Of a stretch of 64,000 nucleotides of DNA, positions 1 through 9,749 are shown in pieces (the first letter of the stretch is position 1; every line of letters starts with the position of its first letter). A program made the translations under genes and the position numbers. Origin of the DNA: Anthostomella pinea (taxonomy: Eukaryota > Ascomycota > Sordariomycetes > Xylariales > Xylariaceae); the NCBI GenBank assembly GCA_963556695.1, contig CAUWAG010000008.1:1612001-1676000 (forward strand). The letters are read 5' to 3'. The notes beneath the pieces are model-generated. The model did no database searches. It saw only the letters and a list, made by a program, of their open reading frames with translations, and had not been told where the DNA came from.

Positions 1-578
1 CTACAAGTGAGAGCTTTTATATCGGTCACAATACCTTTAAACTGAACCCTTGCAGACCGCTCAGACATGAATGACTGGACCCATCTTATAAAAAAGCCCA
101 GCCAGCCCTGTTCTCTCATGCGAACCACCAGCCGTCCCATTAGGGCAGTGTTAAAGGCCCCTTTCACATTTGACGTGACTACCGTTGCAACGAGGCCTTG
201 GTTGAGGGCCTGCTCAATATCGTGTATGAGTGCGGCTACCAAGTCGGTGGCAGAGCGTTTTGGTAGAGCTCCGAAATATTGTGGATCTAGAATTCTAAGT
301 TTGACAATAAACCAGATAATTCTTTTTGTAATGAGTCGTTCTAGGCCTTTGCCAAGACATGACAGTAGCGATATTGGTCTGTAGGCCCGGGGATTGGAAT
401 AGTCTTTTTTGCCTGGTTTTGGGATCATTACCACTTTAGCTATTTTGAATGGTTTAGGGTGGTGTCCGATCTGTAGACAGGTCTGGAAGAGGGCTCTGAT
501 ATGTTCCCCAATGACTGGCCAGCAAGCTTTCAGAATCCGTACTGTGAGGGTGTCTACTCCCGGGAAGTTGAATTCCAA
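1..578 (-). mobile_element. 5'-truncated Tad-type LINE fragment (reverse transcriptase part), copy 1
   Basis: The reverse complement of 1 to about 578 is nearly identical to 23,930-24,494 in the full-length LINE of this window. Most differences are single transitions. Similarity stops abruptly at about 578, where the unrelated Ser/Pro-rich coding sequence begins, as expected for a 5'-truncated retrotransposon insertion. The 3' end, poly(A)-like tail and target duplication lie beyond the window. This copy is less damaged than copy 2: ACAAAA here is CATAAA (stop) there. Confidence 0.85.
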
Positions 579-1184
579 GAAGTGATCGCTATATAAACCG
601 GTGTTCGTCATGATTTGGTGCTCCAGTTCGTCCGGGCGTAAGGAAGACTCCGAGTCTTGCCCTCCAGATGTGTCCGTAAGGACATAGGCCTCGTTGGCTT
701 CGTAATCGGCGGCGCTGTTTGCCTGCTGAGCGGTCATTTGTTGGGAAGTCATTGCCGCAGAGGTCTCAAAGCGGCACCGACCATCGGTGCAATCGTAGTG
801 ACTACACGGCGATACTGAAGGAGCACGCCGCAGCAAGTCGGAGAATGTTGGCACCGCAGGGAAGGCGGTCCCCAGGGGCGGGTGTGAAGGTTGACCAATG
901 CTCGTGGTTGACGACGGCTCGAACGAGAAGTTAACCGAGGGAAGGAAAAATGAGCCAGGGGCACCCAATGCTGATGAAGGTTGGAAGCTGCTGACCTGTT
1001 CAAGGGAGTTCGAAAGTGGTGAGGGTCGAACTACTCTGGGACGTCGTGAAGCATGTTCCTCGTCGAACTTCTTCTTCTTGAAGGGCGAGGGCTGATCAAC
1101 TCCACCATCGTCGGTATCGATGAGGACTTCATGTTGATCATGAACTCTCTTGGAGCGAAGAAGTTCGCTGAATGATTCCATCAT
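1..1184 (-). CDS. chimeric ORF: unknown N-terminal region fused to LINE reverse transcriptase (partial, runs off window)
   Basis: On the minus strand an uninterrupted frame begins at ATG 1184 (a second ATG follows at once; a TAA stands just upstream at 1188-1190) and is open for 394 codons to the window edge. Residues 1 to about 200 resemble nothing I know: a basic KKKK stretch near residue 35, many Ser/Pro, then an acidic Asp/Glu/Ser-rich part, with GC-rich codon use unlike the LINE. From about position 578 leftwards it is the reverse transcriptase of the LINE at 19.9-26.5 kb, starting at the PG-x-DTLTV segment and continuing through KPGKKDYSNPRAYRPISLL and FGALPKRSATD. No stop is present, although the other copy has one (TAA near 24171). 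It may be a host gene hit by a 5'-truncated LINE that kept frame, or a real fusion transcript. The family's motif A Asp is Asn here, so RT activity is doubtful. The 3' end lies outside the window. Confidence 0.55.
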   Translation of the reverse strand, partial: MMESFSELLRSKRVHDQHEVLIDTDDGGVDQPSPFKKKKFDEEHASRRPRVVRPSPLSNSLEQVSSFQPSSALGAPGSFFLPSVNFSFEPSSTTSIGQPSHPPLGTAFPAVPTFSDLLRRAPSVSPCSHYDCTDGRCRFETSAAMTSQQMTAQQANSAADYEANEAYVLTDTSGGQDSESSLRPDELEHQIMTNTGLYSDHFLEFNFPGVDTLTVRILKACWPVIGEHIRALFQTCLQIGHHPKPFKIAKVVMIPKPGKKDYSNPRAYRPISLLSCLGKGLERLITKRIIWFIVKLRILDPQYFGALPKRSATDLVAALIHDIEQALNQGLVATVVTSNVKGAFNTALMGRLVVRMREQGWLGFFIRWVQSFMSERSARVQFKGIVTDIKALTC

Positions 1185-1190
1185 AGCTTA

Positions 1191-2230
1191 CTAAGTTGTA
1201 AGGAATCTAGCTGGCCTCTAGGGACTAAGCAGGGGAGGCAACATCAGAAGTATTGAATATAAATCATTAACTAAGGCAACCGCTCTGGAAACTTACCCCA
1301 CTCAGAGGTAGGTAACCAATCACCGTGATTGCGCAGCAGATTCACGGAGAAGGTACATATGTATAGTACTAATATCACCTTCGTCATTAAGGAATTGGCT
1401 TTTAGCAATGGTATACCTAGATAGGTACATAAAGTATGTACTTCCCGTTCGTGTCATCGTCGCGAACGCCACTACTCATAATGGCACATCTAGTAGCTGA
1501 GACCTCAGAGGGTGACCCGAATTGCGTCCTCATGTTGACGGTCTACTTTGGCATCGCGACTACTACAAGCCGCACCATGAACGACAATCGCCGTCGAACA
1601 AGTGGTATCCCAAGGCACTCATGGCCATTCAAAATATACCATGATTTCGCGCATGAGGCTCGCTTCGTGTATAGATTTGTGCCCATTCGTAAGACGCCGT
1701 CTTCCAAGTGGGGTTTTCCAGTCGAAGACTCAAGGCTTAGAGTGTAGCCTTAGGGGTGCTGAAAATTGAGCCTCGAATCCTCAGATGAGGTGAGTAGCTG
1801 ATGATCGGCTCAATCTGCAGAGACTTTGGGGACGTGTAGCTTATTTGACCTCGAGTCTTCGATTTGAAACTCCTCTTTGAAGACGGTCCCTCTCGAGCGG
1901 GCCAAATTTCGTACTTGTTCACGTTCGCCGTCAGAGCGCTGACCTAACTCATTGACGTGCCCCAGGGTTTAACCACCTTTGCGTACGAGCCGAATCCTAT
2001 GGGCATGTGCGAACGAATAGTACAACAACGCACCGTTGGCCTACCACCTAGGGCGAACGATACCGGATCTCAGAAGAGCGGTCAGCAGGATTCGTCGAGG
2101 CGGTGTTGAACTAGGCTACACGAAGCTTACTCAGCGTGTTCCACTTTATGGAGTCCGAGTTCGGCAGATGTGGTCTTGTAACTTGTGCTACTGCCGTTTC
2201 GAAGCCCAGTGTCCAGCCCCACATCACTTT
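1191..2230. other. intergenic, no supported gene
   Basis: About 1 kb of mixed composition. Short open frames on both strands lack start context, splice sites or recognisable domains. I see no RNA gene. It separates the chimeric ORF from a TIR element. Confidence 0.5.
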
Positions 2231-2232
2231 TA

Positions 2233-2810
2233 CAGACACACACACACAATTCTGAGCTGGTGCCAGACAACCAAAAAGTACGTTTTACGACGACCACGCT
2301 CCCGAACCGACGTCGCATATATCAAGCGTATATTGTTAGATACTAGCACGAATGTGTTGAATGGGAGCCGAAGATAGACACCGGAAGATCTCCAGTGGTG
2401 CAGAGACGCACAGGGCTCTGACCCACCAAGAAGACAGATGATCAATCTCTGCACGCAGAGCAGAACAATCAATAGAATCAATCAACATCCGTGTATTCAA
2501 CATATTTTCTTAAATAGCCCTGGGTCATACCTATCCTAAAAATGTGTTATTAATATATGCAACGTTAGGTTAAAAGCGCTATTATATGATTACGCGGTTA
2601 ATAACTGCAATAAATGTACATCTTTTAAAGTTATTATTACCGTTATAACGTCGTATATATTAAAATGTATATATATTAGTAGCTTTAAACCGTACCTATT
2701 AATATATATACATTTTAATATATACGACGTTAATTTAAAAATGTAGCTGTTAAAAAACGTACTTTTATCATAGTTTGGCACCAGCTCAGAATTGTATGTA
2801 TGTGTATGTG
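2233..2810. mobile_element. non-autonomous DNA transposon with terminal inverted repeats, TA-flanked
   Basis: The left end (2233-2290) and the reverse complement of the right end (about 2750-2810) share AATTCTGAGCTGGTGCCA followed by AAAGTACGTTTT. Outside this core both ends carry a CA-rich stretch beginning CAsACACA or similar. TA dinucleotides flank the proposed ends (2231-2232 and 2811-2812), as in Tc1/mariner/pogo-type target duplications. No transposase frame remains. The interior from about 2500 is very AT-rich, consistent with RIP, and contains a second nested palindrome. The ends differ by a small indel, so exact termini are approximate. Confidence 0.5.
2647..2731. repeat. AT-rich inverted repeat (33-bp arms)
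   Basis: Arms 2647-2679 and about 2696-2731 are nearly perfect reverse complements; both contain TATATTAAAATGTATATATA, and the outer ends read AACGTCG. They are separated by about 16 nt and could form a strong hairpin. The palindrome lies inside the TIR element at 2233-2810 and may be a nested insertion or a replication-generated palindrome. Confidence 0.8.
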
Positions 2811-2964
2811 TAAAAATGCTTAGTCAGGCTAGACACCTTGCTTCGAAATGGTAGTACCTCGCAGTGGTCGCATCTCGAACTCGAACGTAATTAAGGAGAC
2901 TTTCATTCAAATTGTTACTTGCTCCTGGAATGAGTATCACACAGTGAAATCGTCCTTGGCCAAG

Positions 2965-2970
2965 TATAAG
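2965..2970 (+). promoter_or_regulatory. TATA-like box of the BBE oxidoreductase gene
   Basis: TATAAG lies 73 bp upstream of ATG 3038 and is followed by a pyrimidine-rich leader. Spacing fits a fungal core promoter with a short 5' UTR. Confidence 0.45.
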
Positions 2971-3037
2971 AGCCTGCGCAAGACTCTATCTTTCCTTTTC
3001 GGACGCCTCTCGATCGTTCGGACCATCACCCACGAGC

Positions 3038-4611
3038 ATGGCATCGCACAGGCGAGCCGTAGAAGACTTAGACCTCTCGAAGCTTCGCGAGCTACTTTCT
3101 GGAACCCAGGCGCAAGTGCTCACGAGTTTGGACCCGGGGTACGAAGCCTCGATGGAGCGTTGGTCTCGTGCGGCGATCAAGCCTGCAGGAGTCTCGATAG
3201 TCCCAACCACATCTGAAGAGGTCGCCGTCGCCATCAAGTATGCCTCCGAGAACAACCTGGACGTCGCGGTCAAAGGCGGCGGGCACTCGACTGCTGGAGC
3301 TAGCAGCACGAACGGTGGCCTACTGATTGATCTTGGCGGCATGCGGAAGGTTGACGTTGACGTTGCGAAGCAGCGACTGCATGTGCAAGGCGGCTGTCTG
3401 TGGATGGACGTTGATGAAGCCGGATGGAAGCACGGCTTGGCCACCGTGGGCGGCACTGTAGCCGATACGGGCGTGGGTGGTCTGACGCTAGGTGGCGGCT
3501 ATGGTATGCTCTCGGGCCAGCGTGGACTCGTCATCGACAACACAGTAGCCGCCACCGTCGTCACCTCAAACGGTGAGATCAATCACGCGAGCAAAACCGA
3601 AAACCCAGATCTCTTCTGGGCTTTGAACGGCGCAGGCCAGAACTTCGGCGTCACGACCGAGTTCGTCCTACAAGCCTACCCGCAGAAAGACGTCTACATG
3701 GGTACCATGATCTTCGCCCCAACACCAGAAAACATCACAAAGCTGGTTACAGCGATCAACGACCTCTACGAAGTCCCCGCTGAAGGCGTCCACACTAAGA
3801 CTAAAGGCAAGCTGAACTCCCTCCTCGGTCTCGGCCGCCCACCACAAGCAGGCGGCCAAACAGTTCTGCTCTTCATCATCGCCTACGACGGTCAAGAATC
3901 CAAATGCAAACAGCTCCTGAAGCCTATCCTCGATATCGGTCCAGTCGTAAACACCTGCCACACGGGTCCCTACCCTGAGGTCAACAGTCAGATACCCACC
4001 GTCCCCGGCTTCCGCTCAAGCATGAAAGGCGCCGCCTACGTCCTACCCATCCGCCCAGAATTCGTCACCTCAATGGTCTCCAAGTACAATACCTTCATGG
4101 ACTCACAACCGGATGCCGCGCAGAGTCTGATGGCTTGGGAGATCTACGACCCTACGGAAGTTGTGAAGAAGGAGGAGAATGGGTGTTTTGCGAATAGAGG
4201 GTATCATATGAACAGTTTGATCATGCCTATGTGGTCCAAGCCGGAGAATGATTCTGAGTGTAGGCAGTTTGCGCGGGATGTGAGTTTGGAGTTTAAGAAG
4301 GAGCTTGAGGCGCATGGGCAGCGGACTAGTGAGGGGGTCGAGGGTGGTGCTAGTGTGAAGGGGAAGAAGGGGGCTGTGTTGTTGTACGGGAACTATGATG
4401 TGAGTGTCTCACATAAACGTGATGTGAGGGTGATGATGAGTGCTGACGTGGCTTGTAGCAATACGATGAGATCTCCAAGGACATCTTCGGCGATAACTAT
4501 CCTCGTCTGCAGGAGATCAAGGCCAAGTACGACCCGACGAATATGTTCAACAAGCTGTTCCCAATCCAGCCGAAGCCGAGCAGCGCCCGGATTGAGAACA
4601 CTGCCGCTTAA
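3038..4611 (+). CDS. FAD-linked oxidoreductase, BBE (berberine bridge enzyme-like) family
   Basis: Two exons, 3038-4399 and 4459-4611, give 504 residues. The 59-bp intron (4400-4458) starts GTGAGT and ends TAG. Reading through it would lose the conserved C-terminal BBE segment KYDPTNMFNKLFPIQP, so splicing is well supported. The N-terminal half is a PCMH-type FAD-binding domain. GGGHSTAGAS holds the His (about residue 83) that covalently links FAD in this family; VGGLTLGGGYG is the second FAD loop. The Cys used for a second covalent link in bicovalent members is not evident in GGTVADTGVGG, so a single His-FAD link is likely. No signal peptide is seen, so it is probably intracellular. Members oxidise alcohols, sugars or secondary metabolites; the substrate cannot be told. 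It lies 730 bp upstream of scytalone dehydratase on the same strand. Confidence 0.92.
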
Positions 4612-5343
4612 AGGGACCATGCCCATTTGGACATAGACTAGGATGCCTAGCAGTATGAGTTGGTGTACAGGCCTTGGCCGCGCATGGGTATAGTCTGACC
4701 TGATCCTCGAAAGAAGGATCAAAGAAGACGCTTAGGGACGAGCCGTGCGGGCAGTAGTGCGACAGCAATGTGATCAATCAGGAGTAGCTTTAGTGCTCGA
4801 TTGTCAATGACGGCTTGGACATGGTGATTTGGCAAAGGTTGTTGTCCGTTGCACAACCGTAACTAGTCCGGTCACGCCGCCACCTCATCATCGGGGGTAC
4901 TCGACGGCCGTGTAAGCCGTGTCACACCGAAAAGTTGGCGACAACTCTAATCTGTTCCACCAAGCGACGTATTCGAGACACGGTCAGATGATGGACCATG
5001 TTTCAGACGAGTCAATTGCCATCAACTCTTGAAGGTTCAACCTAAGTAATGCTCTTGACTTTTCCCCTTCGTGACCAGAAAACTGTGCATGGGGAACTCC
5101 GGTGCGCCCGCCGGAGACACGGCATGGACCCGCACTGGGGCGGACGGAGCTCCTTCGCTCATAATCCGGACCCGTCAGGGGATCCGCGCGCAAGGCGCAC
5201 ACACACCTCGTGCTGTGTGAATGATTCATACATAAGGAAAGGTCATGTCCCTGGTTGGCCGGCAAAGATGAATTCAGTCAAGGTCAAATAACATCAGTTG
5301 AATCCAGTACCAGATCCGTTCACTACACACACAGTTGTCCAGG
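4612..5343 (+). other. intergenic region, presumed promoter of scytalone dehydratase
   Basis: 730 bp between two co-oriented genes. No open frame with support. It contains the 3' UTR of the oxidoreductase and the upstream region of scytalone dehydratase. I see no certain regulatory motif. Confidence 0.5.
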
Positions 5344-6148
5344 ATGGGTGCCACAAATGGAGACACGAACGGCAGCGCCGGAAACATCTCATTCGATGGT
5401 AAGTTGCCTCGCACTGCGAAAGTCGTTTCGGTCGCTGTGATGGAATGGCTAATGTTCACCAGACTACCTCGGTCTGATGACCTGTCTCGTCGAATGGGCC
5501 GACAGCTACGACAGCAAGGACTGGGCCAGACTGCGGAAGTGCATCGCACCAACACTGCGTGTAAGTCAAGCCATCCACCCGTCCAGCATCCTTCCTTATC
5601 TCTTGTCCTCCACCCCCCATCTCGTCTGCCTGCCCAGTGGCTTCTTCCTACCCAGCTAACACGCCACGCCACAGGTCGACTACCGCTCCTTCCTCGACAA
5701 GATCTGGGAAGCCATGCCGGCCGACGAGTTCATCGCCATGATCTCGAACCCGGCCGTGCTCGGCGACCCGCTGCTCAAGACGCAGCACTTCATCGGCGGG
5801 TCCAAGTGGGAGCGCGTGTCGGACACCGAGGTCGTCGGCGTGCACCAGCTGCGCGTGCCGCACCAGCGCTACACCGACGCCTCGCGCGCCCACATCGCCG
5901 TCAAGGGCCACGCCCACTCCACCAACACCCACTGGTACCGCAAGGTCGACGGCGTGTGGAAGTTTGCCGGGCTCGACCCCGACATCCGCTGGTTCGAGTA
6001 CGACTTTGACAAGGTCTTTGCCGGCGGCCGCCACGAGTTCGGCGCTGAGGAGCAGCAGGCCGAGGTTGAGGCCGCGAAGGCCGAGGGAATTCCGACGAAG
6101 GCTGAGGGCATTCCGTCTGTGGCCGAGGGGCTTACGGCTGAGGCGTAA
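5344..6148 (+). CDS. SCD1: scytalone dehydratase (DHN-melanin biosynthesis)
   Basis: Exons 5344-5398, 5463-5560 and 5675-6148 give 208 residues. Introns of 64 and 114 bp have GTAAGT-type donors and CAG acceptors. The enzyme dehydrates scytalone to 1,3,8-THN and vermelone to 1,8-DHN in the cytosol. The fold is SnoaL/NTF2-like, and the sequence closely follows known fungal scytalone dehydratases: [55 protein letters not shown]. The active-site residues are all present: Tyr34, Asp35, Tyr54, His89, His114, Ser133 and Asn135. The family is usually about 170 residues; here about 35 extra residues form a low-complexity C-terminal tail with repeated AEGIP units. ATG 5344 is preferred because homologues start a few residues before this conserved core. 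No other melanin gene is in the window. Confidence 0.96.
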
Positions 6149-6280
6149 GGGGCGGGCAGATCTTGGTGTCGTTTCATGAAGCTCAAGATGTGTGCTGGTT
6201 TACTTGTCACAACCGGTCGTGTATATCATTACTCAAGCCGAGTTGTCGTGCTCTGCCTTTGATCAAACCATCAGATTTTA

Positions 6281-6484
6281 GGTGGAGTCACTCGGGTTTG
6301 AACTTGGTGACACCCTCAGTCTGAGAGGACATGGTACGGGAGTTACTAGATGATGGGTGGAGTCACTCAAGTTGAGACTTGGGTGATGACCTCAGTCTGA
6401 GAGAGCGTGACAGAATACGTGCTCAACGTGCTCAGTGGCGTATGATGAGCAGTCGTATGATGAGCAGTCGTATGATGAGCAGTA
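6281..6484. repeat. short direct repeats downstream of scytalone dehydratase
   Basis: Segments 6281-6327 and 6357-6404 are imperfect direct copies (GGTGGAGTCACTC ... CCTCAGTCTGAGAG). At 6441-6484 a 15-bp unit TATGATGAGCAGTCG is repeated three times, the last partial. The rest of 6149-6890 shows no gene. Confidence 0.75.
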
Positions 6485-6890
6485 TGTTGGTTATCCTGTG
6501 GGATCACTGAATAGCTGTCAAAGGTCACTTTCCTGGCTATTTGACATCTCGCAGTCGTTGTGCTCTGCCTTTGGTATTACATTATCGTCGAGTTACCTGT
6601 CTAAACACCCTCGCCATGATATGAGATTGTCGCTGGGGCTGCGAAGTCATGCAGCGTTGTCCTCACTGTAGGCCCAAATCAAAAGTTACCTCGTCCGCCG
6701 TGTCCCTCATTGATTTTGGGGTATAATAAATCAAGTGTAGTTAGTTGCTTGGAAGATAGAGGTAGACACCGTCGTTTGCGGTAGGGTTTATTGATATCAT
6801 GCTATGATACATCCTGAGCTTCTTCAATCAAATTGCCGAGGTAGCCTTGGCGTTGTCCATCAATCCTCTCAACGTTCTGGCGTGAGGGAG

Positions 6891-7877
6891 CTAAAACCGT
6901 GTCGTGAGCGGCGAAGTGTGGTAAAGGCTCGGCGAGCCTGAAACTTCTGACTTCACCCCGTCGCCCGAGAGTTCCCACGACACCCCATCATCATACCCAT
7001 GATGATGAAGCTCTTGCGGGTTCTGGGTGCCCTGAACTTCACTCGGAGGCATCGGCAAGATCTGACTCTGAAAGTTCCCGTTCCCAATCTTTAGCTCTTG
7101 CGGGTTCTGGATGTCCTGCCAGTAATTCGGAGACATCGTCGCATTGGGACTCTGAAGGTCCATCGGTGCATTCTGACTCTGAAGGTTCCTGTTCCTGCGC
7201 AGCAGGCAACCTAAGAGGACCAGCGCAGCCGTCAGCGCCAACCCCAGAGGGATGCCGACGCCTAGACCGATTGCAACCGCTCTGCTGTCGTCGTGAGAGG
7301 CCGTGGAGGATGTGGCTGCGGAATCCTGGCCCTCGGGCGCTTCGGTGCCCGTTGTTGAGGCTGATTGCGTGGGCGTGGTGGACGATTCCGTCGATACGGC
7401 GTCAGTAGCATGGAAGACGCTGGTGGCAATGGGCAGTGTGATGAGGGACTCCGAGGCGGTCTCGGAGCAGCACGTTGAGTTCTCCCCGCAGCAGTACTCG
7501 GCGGAGACGCGTTGGTTCGTGCTACAGAGGGTCAAGACCTGGTACCAGTTGGACGTTTCTATCCCGGATGTCAGTGCATGCAAGCGTAAGGTATCCATCA
7601 TTGTGTATGACTCACGCCCTTCGTCGGGGCAATATTGCCTGCAGGGAGCCTCCCACGTCTTGGACGAGCAACCCTGGACCGTGAACATGTTATCACCGCC
7701 AGCGTCGAGACAGAGCCCGTTGTCGAGACAGTAATCGCTATCGCTGCAGCATACGCTGACATCGGCCGACGGATCGCACGGGGACATAGTAGATTTGAGA
7801 TTCCCGCTGACGTCGTAGCATTGCGAAGCGCCCCTCGCAACGCCGACAAGAAAAACGAGTGTTGTAAGCCTCAGCAT
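6891..7877 (-). CDS. Cys-rich single-pass membrane protein, unknown function
   Basis: Unspliced, the frame is 328 residues. A typical 57-bp intron (7559-7615: GTGAGT donor, CACTGAC branch, ATAG acceptor) lies in frame; removing it gives 309 residues and a tidier spacing of cysteines, so I favour splicing. Layout: signal peptide (residues 1-16), extracellular region with about 18 Cys including paired CC motifs (VCCSDSDYC, EYCCGENSTCC), a Ser/Thr-rich stalk, a membrane helix with sequence AIGLGVGIPLGLALTAALVLL, and a cytoplasmic tail with three near-repeats of NPQEL and NxQSQ type. This build (Cys-rich head, glycosylated stalk, one helix, short tail) is common in Pezizomycotina and resembles wall-sensor-like proteins, but lacks a recognisable WSC pattern. 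Function not assigned. Confidence 0.75.
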   Translation of the reverse strand: MLRLTTLVFLVGVARGASQCYDVSGNLKSTMSPCDPSADVSVCCSDSDYCLDNGLCLDAGGDNMFTVQGCSSKTWEAPCRQYCPDEGRESYTMMDTLRLHALTSGIETSNWYQVLTLCSTNQRVSAEYCCGENSTCCSETASESLITLPIATSVFHATDAVSTESSTTPTQSASTTGTEAPEGQDSAATSSTASHDDSRAVAIGLGVGIPLGLALTAALVLLGCLLRRNRNLQSQNAPMDLQSPNATMSPNYWQDIQNPQELKIGNGNFQSQILPMPPSEVQGTQNPQELHHHGYDDGVSWELSGDGVKSEVSGSPSLYHTSPLTTRF

Positions 7878-9749
7878 CGTCGACGAACAAGTACGACGGA
7901 CAAGTACGGGGAGAGGTCGGGGACATCATGGGAATAGTATTCCGTGGGCTCTGGGTGGGATAAGCCTTAGGTATGTATATCTGTTAGATACTGGGCCGGA
8001 TTCCGATTCTCTGGAGACTGAGAGACTGGCCCCCTGCCACGCAGCCCACGTCGCAGGCACCACTCGGGCTCCTGCATGCAGCATCACAAACTTGATCCTG
8101 GATCCTCGACGTACAGTCGCATCCTTCGAACCACCTCAGCGCCAACTCCTTCGTCCCCCTCCTTCGTCCCCCGGGCCCGGACAGCTGAATCGGAAGTCAA
8201 GTTTGATCAATGGCCTGTTAATGGCTGTAGGCGTTGGGGCCAGCTAGCCTGCCTGTGCCTGCTGACAGGATTGCGCAGGATCAATCCCCTTCGGTGATTG
8301 GTCGCTTGTACGTCCCGATGGATCAATGCCGGAACGTCCAGGGGCCGGGGCTCGGGGCCGTCCAGTGTAAGCAAAGAAGTCCAGTACCTACCAGGCTGCA
8401 GGGCTGTCTCTATACCGTATACGATAGCCAACCACACTGTCGTGGCACTCGCGCTATAATTAGGACTTGTGTAACAGGGTCAGCCGGTGAATTCCGTCAC
8501 CGTCGGCTATAGGTGATACTGTTAGTGCTCCTCCGCCAGGCCGGGGGATGATCATGCTCCTTAAGGGCTCGCCTCGGGTAAACGCTGGCTGCGAAAGCTG
8601 GTGAGCATTAAACCCCCTTCGACGGATTTGAGCAATTGCTGATTGTTTTCGACATTCGCAGTCGCCAATCATCTCTGCCGACCTGTCTACGCTAAGGTAT
8701 ATACTAGAGGACCCGCGTGGCGGGGCGGGACCCTCTGAAAGCACTACCTTAGCGAAGAGGGTTCCACCTTGCCACGTGAATCCTCTAATAGGCCGTCGGC
8801 GGTGAGAAGCTTATCTCAGTACAGGCCGCTTGAGCTCAGCTAATGGGGTAGTTGTGGCTGGTACCTGGATTTTGGGTCTGGTGGTGCGTCAATCCTGGGG
8901 CTTTTGGGCCACCACCCAAATTTAGTAGCTAAATTCAATGGTCACCGTGTGGATCCCAGCCACTGGATCCAGCCACCAGTACCTTATCGGATCTCCTGTC
9001 ATCCAGGGCATTCTACGATAAGGTTACCTGGGATGGCTGCCCCAGGTGCAACCCACTGTAATTTAGGTATTTAGATACTTCTCGGATGGGATCCCTTCCC
9101 ATCCGAACGTAACCAAGCACCAACCAGAATACAGATCATCCCAACCAAGACTTGTGATAGATCTCCGTTCTGGTTCCGCTACCACGAAGGCACAACCGCA
9201 TGACACCTTGATTAACGATGTCTTTTAATTACATTCTATCCCAGCACTCCGTGCCCAGGATACATCTGATGAATTGAGGTAAGGTGGCGCAACTACCACA
9301 ACCTATGCGAACCTCGATTTCATCATTTCTAATTTGAATGAAGCATCGTATAGTCCTATGAGCTGTAAGTCAGAGACTCCAGGAGTGCCCGGGTTAGAGT
9401 CAGGGTGTGGCCAAGTGTCGGCCAATGCTGTCACAGCACCAACTTCACGCCGCGTAATGATGTTGCTATGTAGTATGGCATTATACCAAGCGGGGAGACA
9501 GGGCGACGACTTCATAATATACCATCCGATTCTTCTGGAGATGCTTGTAAGTCACAAGCTGCGGGGCTTGAAGTTGCACCGCAGCAGGAGCCTTCACCCC
9601 AACCAGGCTGCAGTCAGGTGACTACCAACAAAGCAGCAAACGTGACGACTCCGACGACCTCCCGCATTCCAAGCAAGCCTATTGTCTCCATCCAACGTCC
9701 TCACGGCTCCCATCATACAAAGCGCAACAATACATCGAACGACGCCACC
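7878..9749. other. intergenic, 1.9 kb
   Basis: No supported gene. It contains the divergent promoter region for the Cys-rich membrane protein (minus) and upstream DNA of the F-box gene (plus), plus one copy of a dispersed repeat at about 8861-9210. Short frames around 8.0-8.7 kb and 9.3-9.6 kb have no domain or splice support. Confidence 0.5.
8861..9210. repeat. diverged dispersed repeat, copy X
   Basis: The stretch from about 9080 (ACTTCTCGGATGGGATCCC) to 9205 aligns by eye with 15,605-15,730 (ACTTCTGGGATGGGGACAC). Both continue through CCAGAATACAGA, a TTCTGG block and CTACCAC-AAGGCACAA-C. The limits of the element and its class are unclear. Confidence 0.4.

Noticed and set aside
67..384. 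Plus-strand 105-residue frame, and its counterpart at 24,111-24,428 minus
   Set aside because: Both are antisense to the reverse transcriptase of the LINE; the similarity between them only reflects the two LINE copies.
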